The notes under the pieces: generated by a model
Told to the model about the DNA's origin: nothing
Seen by the model: only the letters and a program-made list of their open reading frames with translations
Database searches by the model: none
Program-made: the position numbers and the translations under genes
Assembly: GCA_033398695.1 (NCBI GenBank)
Contig: CM065814.1
Coordinates: 103,418,501 to 103,482,500 of the forward strand
From: Orobanche coerulescens
Lineage: Eukaryota; Streptophyta; Magnoliopsida; Lamiales; Orobanchaceae
Direction of reading: 5' to 3'
DNA: 64,000 nt
In this document: positions 21,496 through 33,290 of the stretch, in pieces
How the letters are laid out: each line of letters opens with the position of its first letter
How positions within the stretch are numbered: position 1 is the stretch's first letter

Positions 21496-21992
21496 TTAGC
21501 GCACGCTAATAATCATGATTAGCGCTCGCTATCGTGCAGGTTTAGCGCACGCTACGGATATAAGATAACGCACGCTAATGCAGTCAGGTCAGAAGGAATC
21601 TGCGTGTGGACCAGGCCACTTTCGGCGCACGTTCTGGTAAGTCAACGGATGTTGTAATGTAGTGTTAGCGCACACTAATGCATGTTGATTAGCGCACGCT
21701 AACTGCATATTGGACAAAAAGGAATCTTATCCTTGTCAGCACTTTCGGCGTGTGGACCAGTCCTCGGAGCATACAGACAAACGAGTCAACTGATATTAGC
21801 GCACGCTAAATGCAAGGACTTGCGTACGCTAGATAGTGTAAGTTACGTACGCTAATGCATGGGCATTACGTACGTAATCTCATGTACGAAGCCAGACAGT
21901 AGTCTATGGACTGCGATAGCGCACGCTAACAAAGGTCAGTTAGCGCACGCTAAGGCCGTAGCGCACGCTAAACATAAGGTTTAGCGCACACT
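21496..21992 (+). repeat. TTAGCG-CA-CGCTAA palindrome array, left LTR of F
   Basis: About fourteen copies or near-copies lie in roughly 500 bp. Perfect or near-perfect units start at about 21496, 21542, 21688, 21796, 21914, 21939 and 21958. Variants have altered centres or arms (TTAGCGCTCGCTAT at 21519, TAACGCACGCTAA at 21566, TTACGTACGCTAA at 21842). Each is a 6+6 inverted repeat (TTAGCG / CGCTAA) around a 2-bp CA centre. Spacing is irregular (20-110 bp). The last unit ends about 25 bp before the TATA box. Confidence 0.88.
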
Positions 21993-22014
21993 AGTAACGT
22001 ATTCTATATAAGGG

Positions 22015-22022
22015 ACAAACGG
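22015..22022 (+). promoter_or_regulatory. TATA box of element F 5' LTR
   Basis: TATATAAG lies in the context ATTCTATATAAGGGAC, directly after the palindrome array. It would place the transcription start near 22045-22055, giving a U3 of about 0.8 kb and an R-U5 of about 2.6 kb. Confidence 0.7.
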
Positions 22023-23538
22023 GTATTATGAAGCATTTCGTCCATTCTTTCACCTTCAGTCGATAGAGAGAGCTTTGGGAGGTTCTTGAGGTTCCTAAAC
22101 ACGGTGAGGTGGTGATCTTTAACAAGATTAAAGATGGAAATCATGGATTAAAGCTTTGTTCTTGAAATCATTGGTGATTCTTGGAAATGGATTCAACCTT
22201 GAAAATCAATCCATTCCTTCATAAAGGTAATCACTCTTTATCTTTGGATTTCATTTTGGATTGAATGTTGATGTTCTTGAGTTGATGATTATTACATAAA
22301 CAAGTTGACAAGCATGATTATGAGATGGATTACCGGAGTATGATGATATTAATATGATTCTTGTGATTTGGATTGTGTCGTTCGTTTTCTTGAGATAAGT
22401 GGATTAATCCTTCTCCTCAGTTTCGGATGTTGATGTTATTGTAGATGATTACTCTTTGTAATGGAAGATTAAGGAAGTGTGGTTACGTTCTTGACGTTTC
22501 GTGTATTAATATTAAGGAAGATGATATATGGATATAGAACTTGGATTATAAGTTGGATGATTGTTTATATGTTAAAGGATATCGGATTTCGTTGATTTGA
22601 TAGCTTTGAACATGATTCAGAATCACTTAGTGTTCTTGAAATCGCCATAAGTTGATCGGTATCTGAAAAACATGCATCTGTACAGCATTAGCGCACGCTA
22701 TGTTTACTGCCTAGCGCGCGTCAACGGGAGCAACTTAGCGCACGCTACGTTAGGTGATTAACGTGCGCTAAGAAGGCAGAAAGTGCAGTATATTCGTGTT
22801 GTGGTTGTAAATTCATGTTGGTTTGAGTAGGATTGATCCGACTAGTGTTTAATCGAGATATTGTCGAGCCGTTGGGTTTGTGAATTGGTTTTATCGATTG
22901 TTAATTGTTGTCGATCTTGTTGTCTATCGATTACTTTAATAGGTTGAGAATATTGATCAGTGATTACAACTGTGTGTTGCGGTCGAGCTCGAGAATGTTC
23001 GTTGATTGCTTTGGTCGGGACCGAGGAACTTGTAGATGATGGCAATGGATTTGGTAACAGCTTCCTCGTCATTGTATCGGTATCGAAGTAAGTTATTACT
23101 TACTCAGTTTATAGTATTTAATGAATGGTTTCAGTTTCATTCGTTTATAATTCGTATAGCAATGTTTATAAATCGTAATCATAGGAGAGTTGAGATTATA
23201 GGTTGTATTTGAGTTTTGGGAATTAAATCATAATGTATATGATTTACATTCTTGTTAGCATACTTGGTATCGAGGATACATCATGGTATTGACAAAAACG
23301 TGAATTATCTACCGTCCGTGATGTTTTGGATCGGTGAATATTCAGAATAATGGTTGGTGATGGTTTAGATATCGAGATTGCTCTCGAAGGACTCAGAGCA
23401 AGTATTTTAATTATTTCTGTCATTTGTGTTGATCATGTCGTGATACATTCGTGTATCGTTGTTGTCATGCATTTGTGCATTGTTGTTGTCGTGTATTGTG
23501 CACGGTTGTTTTGTGCAGTTGTGCATTGTTGTCATATG

Positions 23539-23690
23539 TCCACCATGCGTTGGTCTGATGGGATCATCATGAGAATCTATAGCTGTGTGCGCTGGATCGC
23601 TGGACAGGTAATGCCACCATGCGTTGGTCCGACGGGATCATCATGGGAATCTATAGCTGTGTGCGCTGGATCGTTGGATTACCATATGTA
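23539..23690 (+). repeat. Two-copy tandem repeat in F LTR
   Basis: Two adjacent copies of about 75 bp begin CCACCATGCGTTGGTC and run through GGGATCATCATG and ATCTATAGC to GCTGGATCG. The same pair occurs in the right LTR at about 29355-29500, so the duplication predates insertion. Confidence 0.75.
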
Positions 23691-24697
23691 TTGTTGTTGT
23701 GCATATGTATATTATGGGTTTGCCATAAGTATACATTGTCGTTATTGTTGTGATCATATTGACGTTGTCATATGAGTATGCATTTGTAGGTCTTGCGTTA
23801 GGACCATGTTCGTATGTTGTGTTGATCTGATCTCGGATTAGGTAGCGTGATGGTAATGGAATTTCGTATCTTTAGGAATGTTACGTATTTCCTTGGTACT
23901 TGTATTTTATTTACAATCTATTATCGTATTGGAATTGTCGATGTTATCGATGGATTGAATTGGCGAGTTGGTATAATTTCCGTATCGCGAGTTGTGATAA
24001 TGTTTTGAGAACCTTGAGTATTGTTGAGATACCGTACGGATATTTGGTATTATTTTAATGTGTTGTTAAGGATACGAATCGTGGATTCTCGTAAAGTTCT
24101 GACGGTAAGATTACATTGGTCGTATTCTTACTTAGTATTTCCATTGATATGTAATTATTGACGAGATGTGATTGTTATCATTGTTGGATATTATGGTGAC
24201 CCGTCGTGGGCTTTCTTTTTAGGTTCTTGGATTATCAAGCTTGTAGCGGTCGTGGAGAGATGAACTTCCTGGAGGATACCGGCAAGGGCATGTATTTGTG
24301 TTTTGAGTTTACGATCGGTTGTTGTATTCATTGCTAGAGTATTTTAATTGTTTGTCTTTATCCACTGTGTGAGTATTTTTAAATGGCCTTTTTGGTATCC
24401 GGTAACTTAGGTTACTTTGGCAATCATTTTCTAAATCTATTATGTCGGTACGTGTAAGCGATAGCTTAACGTATGTTTTTAAACTGTTGAGTTTTGGCAT
24501 CTTGGGCCTTGTGATTTCAAATGAGTTTTTACGACGGTTTGATAAACGAGTTTTATAAATCTTCGAATGTTTTTAATAGATAATACCGTCGTTAGCCTAT
24601 TGGGCGTTTTTAAATGTTTGCGAAAATTTCCTTCAGCCTTGTGGGTTCCATCTCGGGTCTACTGCGTGTAATATTCGGTCGGATCTGGGGTGTTACA

Positions 24698-27074
24698 GAA
24701 TATGGTATCAGAGCTTAGGTTGTGAAAACCTAGGCATTTGGGTCGAGTTGGGTCGTGTTTTTGTCATGTCATTCGAGTTGTCGGTTGATAAGTGTTTGAG
24801 CTCTGAGTTTTGTTGTTCACTCGGGCTTGTGTGTTATGTGATTTACCAGTGTGGTACTGGGATTGTTGTAACTTTTCCAAATGATGTCAACGTGTTTCTT
24901 CGGATAGAGCCGTGTTGTGTTCTCGAGTTGAACTAAGTTTGCAAAATGTGTGTTTGAAAATATCTGTGTCGAGTATTTTCTTGAGTCGAGACATGTGCCA
25001 GTATCACGGGGAATCATCGGCTTCACGATCTGTAAGTATTTGGATTTTTGAATTGCATTGAGATTTATTGCCATTCTAAGTTGATATGTTTTGAGATTCA
25101 GAAGGATATTATGCGGTACAATATAAGGTGACAGAGTTGGGACAGGATTTATGATCTTGAGAAGTTATGATTTTGGAAATCAATATGTCGATTACGTTTT
25201 GGAAAGGAGTTTTGCATTTGGGAGAAATATTGTGGATTGTTCAGGAGAACATGTAGTCATGTTAGTTCATCTTGAGATATATGAATTGTTTTTGAGCATT
25301 TGAAAATGATACTTTTCAAAATGAATGTTTTACAGATGTTTTACCGTAAATGATTTTGGGCGAGACCAATAGATTTTGAAATTGTTTTATAACTCGGGAC
25401 TTGGGGTCCGAAAAATGAGTTTCCTACTTTTTAAACTTCTTGTAATGCGGAGCGAGATACGGCCGAGACCACAATATTTCAAAAGACTTTTCATTTTCTT
25501 AAAAACTCCGAGACTTGTAAAATACTTTATCAATCATTTACCTATTTCGTTCTGCTGTCATGATTTTGATTTACTTGTTCAAATGAAACTTCTCGAAGTC
25601 TTTATTGTGTTGATTTGTTTCAAGGCATTGTCATAACATAATTGAGGTGATCCAGGATGAAAAATGGTTGACGTTGCGAGTCATATGTGGAAAAAGGAGT
25701 TTTTGGTCGGAGTTTAAATACTGAGATTTTGGAACTCGATCGTGTGGTTTTCCGATGTAATATCAGTGGATATTGGTGACGAATCGAATTGGTATACAGG
25801 AGTATGGATGTAGTCGAACATTTGCATACTTTTCATTTTAAACTTCGAAATCGTGTGAATTCGAAGGAAAGCTGTTATCGAATACTTGGCACCAGCGAGC
25901 CGATTTAATTTTTTCGAAAATTGATTTCGTGGTCTTACGAAAATTTATGTTTTGAGTTTTGAAATTTTTGAATGAACTTTCGAAAATTGTCTTCTTGACG
26001 AGATATATGATTATAAACTGGTTTTGAAAATATGATCGATATACATACGCATTTAGTGCATAATGCATATCATGGTGAAGTTCTGAGTGTGACTCACGAA
26101 CTGGATAAGACGTCAGTATGGAACGATAAATAGAGATTCGAACTTCAGTATGGTAGTTTGGTTATCCAGTGATGATCGGTTGATTTATCGGATAAGAAAA
26201 ATATGCTGCGTGTTGTAGATTCATGCACAGGATGTAATTTTGGAACTTTGGATTTTGTGAAACTGGGACGTATGCACTACCATAATGTTTTGAATGGGCT
26301 CTTTGTAAGTGTAGATTTGGGGATGGTGCCCCCCATGCTGGTTGTTTTGGATATTGAGTGGTCATTCCCACTCCTTGTATGAATTTGTATGTTCATCGAT
26401 TTGCGATTGGTTGTTCGTATGCCGAGGGGGATGTTCACTAGTCGGTTGTGTTTCATTGAGATTCACTGTATGTGATTTGTTTAATGTTTTGAGAATTTTG
26501 TTCTTTCGTATATCGGTTTCTACGATTCTATGTTGATCATGTTGGAGCTTACCGTGTGAGGGTATTCCCAATTATCGTTGATCGTTCATTGGTTATATCG
26601 GAGTTTATCATGTCGATGATATTTTCGGTCAATTTGTTGATTGATCATCGTTAACGATCGTATGAGCATTCAGATGTTATGTCGATATTTCGGGATTCGT
26701 TGCCATTGTGTTGGGCAGTTGTTTCACAGATGTATCGTGTATTATTGATTTGTATCAGGATTTGGACTTGATTGTGTAATCAAACAGACAGGATTTGAAA
26801 CGGATAGATTATTTCTTCCGAAGATGTTATATTTTTGTTGAGACTCATGGAATTGTGATCGTAAGCGTGTTGAAGCTTTACAGTGAAGTCACTTGCTAGT
26901 ATCTGAGGAGAGCGTCGACTTGGCGCATATGTAAGTATGCTATTTTGGTTATTCGGTAATAATGATGATTGATCGTTGTCGTGATGGTTTCGGGATATTT
27001 TGGTTGAACGATTTGGTTGTTTTTATGACGGATTGCAAGTTTCGAGGACGAAACTTATTTTAAGTGGTGTAGCA
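24698..27074 (+). other. Non-coding interior of element F
   Basis: The region is 2.4 kb, with the initiator-Met-type primer site TGGTATCAGAGC at 24703-24714 at its left edge. At its right edge is GTTTCGAGGACGAAACTT, followed by TTTTAAGTGGTGTAGCA. In between there are only short random frames; no capsid, protease, polymerase or integrase motif was found on either strand. Movement would need proteins from an autonomous relative. Confidence 0.75.
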
Positions 27075-30000
27075 TGTAATATCCGGAATTTCCACTACTA
27101 TTGTTTAAGATTATTTTATTCGAGTTATGTTGTACAGCGTGGAATCTGTACAGTATGGGTAAAATAATTGAAGGACCAAGACATCTGTATTGGTATAATT
27201 GTCGTACTTGGTCAATGTAAGAAGTATATGTATTCAGTATGCCGTATGTTCGTATTCTGCATGTTGAGACGATTGGACAAGAATAGCTGAAAATGGCTAA
27301 GTGTAGCATTATTAGCGCACGCTAATAATCACGATTAGCGCTCGCTATCGTGCAGGTTTAGCGCACGCTACGGATATAAGATAACGCACGCTAATGCAGT
27401 CAGGTCGGAAGGAATCTGCGTGTGGACCAGGCCACTTTCGGCGCACGTTCTGGTAAGTCAACGGATGTTGTAATGTAGTGTTAGCGCACGCTAATGCATG
27501 TTGATTAGCGCACGCTAACTGCATATCGGACAAAAAGGAATCTTATCCTCGTCAGCACTTTCGGCGTGTGGACCAGTCTTCGGAGCATACATACAAACGA
27601 GTCAACTGATATTAGCGCACGCTAAATGCAAGGACTTGCATACGCTAGATAGTGTAAGTTACGTACGCTAATGCATGGGCATTACGTACGTAAGCTCATG
27701 TCTGGCTTGAGACAGTAGTCTATGGACTGCGATAGCGCACGCTAACAAAGGTCAGTTAGCGCACGCTAAGGCCGTAGCGCACGCTAAACATAAGATTTAG
27801 CGCACACTAGTAATGTATTCTATATAAGGGACAAACGGGTATTATGAAGCATTTCATCCATTCTTTCACCTTCAGTCGATAGAGAGAGCTTTGGGAGGTT
27901 CTTGAGGTTCCCAAACACGGTGAGGTGGTGATCTTTAACAAGATTAAAGATGGAAATCATAGATTAAAGCTTTGTTCTTGAAATCATTGGTGATTCTTGA
28001 AAATGGATTCAACCTTGGAAATCAATCCATTCCTTCATAAAGGTAATCACTCTTTATCTTTGGATTTCATTTTGGATTGAATGTTGATGTTCTTGAGTTG
28101 ATGATTATTACATAAACAAGTTGACAAGCATGATTATGAGATGGATTACCGGAGTATGATGATATTAATATGATTCTTGTGATTTGGATTGTGTCGTTCG
28201 TTTTCTTGGGATAAGTGGATTAATCCTTCTCCTCAGTTTCGGATGTTGATGTTATTGTAGATGATTACTCTTTTTAATGGAAGATTAAGGAAGTGTGGTT
28301 ACGTTCTTGACGTTTCGCGTATTAATATTAAGGAAGATGATATATGGATATAGAACTTGGATTATAAGTTGGATGATTGTTTATATGTTAAAGGATATCA
28401 GATTTCGTTGTTTTGATAGATTTGAACATGATTCAGAATCACTTAGTGTTCTTGAAATCGCCATAAGTTGATCGGTATCTGAAAAACATGCATCTTTACA
28501 GCATTAGCGCATGCTACGTTTACTGCCTAGCGCGCGCTAACGGGAGCAACTTAGCGCACGCTACTTTAGGTGATTAACGTGCGCTAAGAAGGCAGAAAGT
28601 GCAGTATTTTCGTGTTGTGGTTGTAAATTCGTGCTGGTTTGAGTAGGATTGATCCGACTAGTGTTTAATCGAGATATTGTCGAGCCGTTGGGTTTGTGAA
28701 TTGGTTTTATCGATTGTCAATTGTTGTCGAACTTGTTGTCTATCGATTACTGTAATAGGTTGAGAATATTGATCAGTGATTACAACCGTGTGTTGCGATC
28801 GAGCTCGAGAATGTTCGTTGATTGCTTTGGTCGGGACCGAGGAACTTGTAGATGACGGCAATGGATTTGGTAACAGCTTCCTCGTCATTGTATCGGTATC
28901 GAAGTAAGTTATTACTTACTCAGTTTATAGTATTTAATGAATGGTTTCAGTTTCATTCGTTTATAATTCGTATAGCAATGTTTATAAATCGTAATCATAG
29001 GAGAGTTGAGATTATAGGTTGTATTTGAGTTTTGGGAATTAAATCATAATGTATATGATTTACATTCTTGTTAGCATAGTTGGTATCGAGGATACATCAT
29101 GGTATTGACAAAAACGTGAATTATCTACCGTCCGTGATGTTTTGGATCGGTGAATATTCAGAATAATGGTTGGTGATGGTTTAGATATCGAGATTGCTCT
29201 CGAAGGACTCAGAGCAAGTATTTTAATCATTTCTGTCATTTGTGTCGATCATGTCGTGATACATTCATGTATCGTTGTTGTCATGCATTTGTGCATTGTT
29301 GTTGTCGTGTATTGTGCACGGTTGTTTTGTGCAGTTGTGCATTGTTGTCATATGTCCACCATGCGTTGGTCCGACGGGATCATCATGGGAATCTATAGCC
29401 GTGTCTTGCTGGATCGCTGGACAGGTAATGCCACCATGCGTTGGTCCGACGGGATCATCATGGGAATCTATAGCTGTGTGCGCTGGATCGTTGGATTACC
29501 ATATGTATTGTTGTTGTGCATATGTATATTATGGGTTTGCCATAAGTATACATTGTCTTTATTGTTGTGATCATATTGATGTTGTCATATGAGTATGCAT
29601 TTGTAGGTCTTGCGTTAGGACCATGTTCGTATGTTGTGTTGATCTGATCTCGGATTAGACTGACGTGATGGTAATGGTATTTCGTATCTTGAGGTATGTT
29701 CTGTATTTCCTTGGTACTTGTCTTTGATGGACAATCGATTATCGTATTGGAATTGTCGATGTTATCCGATGGATTGAATTGGCCAGAGTTGGTATAATTT
29801 CCGTATCGCGAGTTGTGATAATGTTTTGAGAACCTTGAGTATTGTTGTGATACCGTATAGATATTTTGGTATTATTTTAATGTGTTGTTAAGGATACGAA
29901 TCGTGGATTCTCGTAAAGTTACGACGGTAAGATTACATTGGTCGTATTCTTACTTAGTATTTCCATTGATATGTAATTATTGACGAGATGTGATTGTTAT

Positions 30001-30527
30001 CATTGTTGGATATTATGGCTGACCCCGTCGTGGGCTTTCTTTTTAGGTTCTTGGATTATCAAGCTTGTAGCGGTCGTGGAGAGATGAACTTCCCGAAGGA
30101 TACTGGCAAGGGCATGTATTTGTGTTTTGAGTTTCTGATCAGTTGTTGTATTCCGCTGCTAGAGTATTTTAATTGTTTGTCTTTATCCGCTGCGTGAGTA
30201 TTTTTAAATGGCCTTTTTGGTATCCGGTAACTTAGGTTACTTTGGCAATCATTTTCTAAATCTATTCTGTCGGTACGTGTAAGCGATAGCTTAACGTATG
30301 TTTTTAAACTGTTGAGTTTTGGCATTTTGGGCCTTGTGATTTCAAATGAGTTTTTACGACGGTTTGATAAACGAGTTTTATAAATCTTCGAATGTTTTTA
30401 ATAGATAATACCGTCGTTAGCCTCTTGGGCGTTTTTAAATGTTTGCGAAAATTTCTTTCAGCCTTGTGGGTTCCATCTCGGGGCCCACGGCGCTGTAATA
30501 TTCCCGGTCGGATCTGGGGGTGTTACA
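27075..30527 (+). repeat. Element F 3' LTR
   Basis: The LTR is about 3,453 bp and nearly identical to 21251-24697. Its palindrome array is at 27312-27808, its TATA box at 27821-27828 (TATATAAG) and its downstream palindromes at about 28504-28587. Differences from the left LTR include the 8-bp deletion near 27214 and compact changes near 27701, 29404, 29658, 30018 and 30482. It is followed by the duplicated AAAAT. Confidence 0.9.
27821..27828 (+). promoter_or_regulatory. TATA box of element F 3' LTR
   Basis: This is the same TATATAAG and the same spacing to the palindrome array as in the left LTR. If active it would read outward into Sirevirus S1 DNA, antisense to it. Confidence 0.6.
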
Positions 30528-30980
30528 AAAATAAGCTAGAGTTTCACCCAGATTTCTTTGGTTGCTTACAACTTTTTACCTTCGAGAATGTGCCTTCGTC
30601 CAGAGTGACAAACAGGGCATTCTTAGCAACATTGTCTAGGTTTGCATGCTTCCTATCGTCCGTTGTCCACTGCTCGCGCTCCTTCTCGAGCATCTCCGCA
30701 TAAGGTTGCCCAATGATTCTCGCGGTTGTGTTGACCTTCATTATCTTGATTGGTCCTTCCTCGATGATGAAGATCATCTATTCATGCATCACTACAAGAT
30801 GAGCTTCCATCTTAATTTTCTAATCATGAAATTCATTAATGGAAAACATAGAGAATTTATTGATCACGTAGGTGTCCATTTTAGAAGTAATATTTATGAT
30901 GAAAATATGAAAAAAAGGTTTTCAAAAGCTAGTGATTTTTGTGGATCTAATTCAGTTAAAAATCGACTAATTCTTTGTAG
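30528..30980 (-). pseudogene. Sirevirus S1 gag N-terminus
   Basis: The minus-strand open frame 30544-30777 includes GQPYAEMLEKEREQWTTDDR and KNALFVTLDEGTFSKVKSC, which match the first conserved block of Sirevirus gag (W..E..K....KA...L...L....F..V..C). An in-frame stop lies just upstream of the ATG at 30777, so translation from the true start is probably broken. The gene is cut at 30533 by element F and continues at 21250. Confidence 0.72.
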
Positions 30981-31000
30981 AATCAACCTCTCCGATACCA
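30981..31000 (-). promoter_or_regulatory. Primer-binding site of Sirevirus S1
   Basis: The minus strand two bases inside the LTR reads TGGTATCGGAGAGGTTGATT, an initiator-Met-tRNA-type primer site. It fixes the minus orientation and identifies 31003-32285 as the 5' LTR. Confidence 0.8.
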
Positions 31001-31002
31001 CT

Positions 31003-32285
31003 TGTTGGACACACAGTATACAGTTAATAGCTTAGAAGAGGGGGTTGAATAAGTTGTGTCTTTTTCGAAGTTATTTCGTTGTGGAAGTCTGATGTTAAGT
31101 TGCTGCAGATACATCAACTAAGTAATCTCCTGTTTGCTTGGTTCGTACAGGGTTTTTACAATATGTATACTTAAATCACACAGGCAGATATGAAAACAGT
31201 AAATGACAGAATGTAATACACATCAATTTAAGTGGTTCGAGCTAAACCCCTTTAAGTCCACTGGTCCTCCACACAGAAGTAAGATGTTTATTAAAATCAC
31301 GACGTACACAACTATGTGACTTTAACTAAACCCGTCGCTGTATCATTCACACAAATTGATACAGCCGACAGTAGCTTGGGCCATTCACATAGATTGGCTT
31401 GGCTTCTTCAACTCGTTTTTTCTCACATATATTGAAGCTTCGTCTTTAATGCTATTTTTCCTAAATAGATCGGAACTAGCAAGGCTTAGTTCACACAGGG
31501 ATAAGTTAATCTCAATGAAAGGTTTGGTAGAACAAGATCAAACAACAACTGTATGCTTGATGATCATTCACTGTAAAGTGTGTTGTTCACATTGAGGACT
31601 CTATATTTCTTCTCTTGATGAAGCTGTATGCTCAAGAAAATATACTACTCCTTTTAAGCAGATATTCAGATTGTCAGAGCTAATGCGTCCGATGTATTTC
31701 GTGAAGTAAAGTCTTGAGTGTGTAGTGTTCTCTTTCTTGGGGCTATTTATAACCTTGGAAATAGATCCGTTATAAATGTAGTCGTTGTCCGGTTGGTGAG
31801 ATTGAGACTACTCTGATTAGCGGCTTCAGAATGTTTGAATTAAAGGCGATTCACATTTAATGCTTCAGACATTCTTTTTGACTAGCATTAAATGCTCTTC
31901 AGACTGTTTCAGACTGTAGTCTTTTCGGCCGCATTAAATGTTGTCCTATCAGCATTAAATATTATTTTAACTGTGAATACTTTGTGAATAAATAATGTTT
32001 CTTTCACAGTAGGTTAAAGTTTTCTTCCGTCCTGTTGGATATCTGCTTTACTTTTCCTAAGTAAAACACCTACAACATGTTTGCTGTATCCAACTTCTTT
32101 ATCTCTTGCTGTATCTTGATGAATGCACTGTAGGAAAGGACTCTTGACTTGATGGAAGATCTTTCACTATATGGACAAGCTATATGATGTTTCCTAACAT
32201 CTTCCATGCTTAGACCGAAATTCTGACTTTGAAGAACTTGCCGTATGAGGCAATTGTCAAAACAGAGGGCGGATTTTTCCCAACA
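31003..32285 (-). repeat. Sirevirus S1 5' LTR
   Basis: The LTR is 1,283 bp, bounded by TGTTGG (31003) and CCAACA (32280-32285). It is followed by ATGAT, the presumed right target duplication, whose left partner is lost. The minus-strand TATA box is TATAAATAG (rc of 31743-31751). A diverged copy of this LTR is at 36117-37320. Confidence 0.8.
31743..31751 (-). promoter_or_regulatory. TATA box in S1 LTR
   Basis: TATAAATAG is on the minus strand, about 740 bp inside the 5' LTR from its gag-side edge. It is conserved in position with a degraded version in the S2 LTR near 36865. Confidence 0.6.
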
Positions 32286-32379
32286 ATGATGCTTTTGTCT
32301 ACTCCATCTTAAGATATTTTTAACGGTGATGATCTTTAACCACATCCAATTTCTGAATGTTAATGACGAGTCGATTGGC

Positions 32380-33230
32380 CAAAGTGGAAAGAAGCAATCT
32401 AATCCGAACTAGATTCACTAGCTAAATGTGAGGTATTTGATCAAGTTGGACTAGTAACATAGAGTGTTAAATCAGTTAGATATAAGTGGATCTTTTTTAG
32501 TGAACACTTTGAAAAGAATGAGATCATGCATTATAAAGCGAGAGTTGTTGCTCAAGGCTTCTCGCAACGACCTATATTGGCTAAGCGGAGATGTATTCTC
32601 CTATTATAGACATCGTTATATTTTGCTATTTAATAATTTAGTAGTGTCCAAAAAAAACTGAACATGTAGGTTATGGGTGTGGTTATTATGTATCTTTATG
32701 GAAATTCAAATACCGATATTGACATGAAAGTTCCTGAAGAAATTTCATTGCCCGAATCAAGTAACTCTAAACCATGGAATACTTCTGCAGTAAAGTTGCA
32801 TCGTTCACTATATGAGTTGAAACAATTCATAAGGATGTGGTATAACCATCTATGTGAAAACTTGATTGGGAAGGGATACAAGAACAATGTGTTATGCCCG
32901 TGCATGCTCGTGAAACAAGCCAATTTAGGATTTGACATGAATGCTATTAGTAGCCAGTTTAAGATTTGGCCTAGCCCGTGCATTGCATGAGTCTTCAACT
33001 ATTGCTACCCCTACTTGCATCTTTGAGAATAATAATATATGTATCGAGCAGATGAAGTTAGGTTTCATTAAGGGTGATAATATGAAGTATATCTCATCTA
33101 AGTTCTTCTATGATCGTAAATATAAAAACTGTTGAACATTGAAGTGAAACAATTGCGTTTCGATGAGAACATCGCGAACCCATTCACTAATTCTCTACCA
33201 AAAAGGCATTAGGATGCTCCACATATCCAA
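32380..33230 (+). pseudogene. Copia G reverse transcriptase / RNase H remnant
   Basis: Scattered frames give YKARVVAQGFSQRP-like text (about 32530-32575), DVVIMYLYGNSNTDIDMKVP (about 32675-32735), VKLHRSLYELKQFIRMWYNHL (about 32790-32850) and an RNase H tail, GFIKGDNMKYISSKFFYDR (about 33060-33115). These are recognisable copia blocks in the right order, but the YVDD region and motif A are lost or unreadable and stops are frequent. It is non-functional. Confidence 0.75.
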
Positions 33231-33290
33231 GCTCCACTATTGACTTAACCATCAGGGGAACATTGTGTATACTTCATGGGAATATACATG

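Larger units (their letters stand above)
21251..24697 (+). repeat. Element F 5' LTR
   Basis: The LTR is 3,447 bp. It contains an array of about 14 TTAGCGCACGCTAA-like palindromes upstream of a TATA box (22015), four more such sites downstream (about 22688-22771), and a two-copy tandem repeat (23539-23690). It carries an 8-bp segment (around 21393) absent from the right LTR. An open frame of 141 codons (23350-23775) is low-complexity and shared by both LTRs; I do not consider it a gene. Confidence 0.9.
21251..30527 (+). mobile_element. Element F: 9.3-kb LTR retrotransposon with giant LTRs and no coding interior (Tekay/Del-like LARD)
   Basis: The two LTRs of about 3.45 kb (21251-24697 and 27075-30527) are nearly identical and start TGTAATATCC and end GTGTTACA. 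They are flanked by a perfect AAAAT duplication (21246-21250 and 30528-30532). The interior is 2,377 bp. The primer site is TGGTATCAGAGCTTAGG (24703). Just before the 3' LTR the text GTTTCGAGGACGAAACTT matches the tail of plant Tekay/Del chromovirus polyproteins, so F is best read as a non-autonomous derivative of such a gypsy element. No gag or pol domain was recognised. It interrupts Sirevirus S1 gag. Confidence 0.88.
18004..32285 (-). mobile_element. Sirevirus-like copia element S1, 5' part, split by element F
   Basis: On the minus strand, from right to left: 5' LTR (31003-32285), a tRNA-Met-type primer site, gag N-terminus (30528-30990), element F inserted with an AAAAT duplication, then gag, protease and integrase (18004-21250). 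The gag with a long coiled-coil and the protein style match plant Sireviruses (SIRE/Maximus). Reverse transcriptase, RNase H and the 3' LTR are missing; the element ends abruptly at 18004 against copia D. Confidence 0.8.

Noticed and set aside
21496..21992. Regularly repeated palindromes as a CRISPR array
   Set aside because: This is a eukaryotic LTR. Spacing is irregular (20-110 bp), units are degenerate and there are no cas genes.
23350..23775. 141-codon hydrophobic ORF in the F LTR (repeated at 29166-29570)
   Set aside because: Val/Ile/Cys-rich text arises from GTT/TGT-rich low-complexity sequence; the reading changes between the two LTRs and there is no domain.
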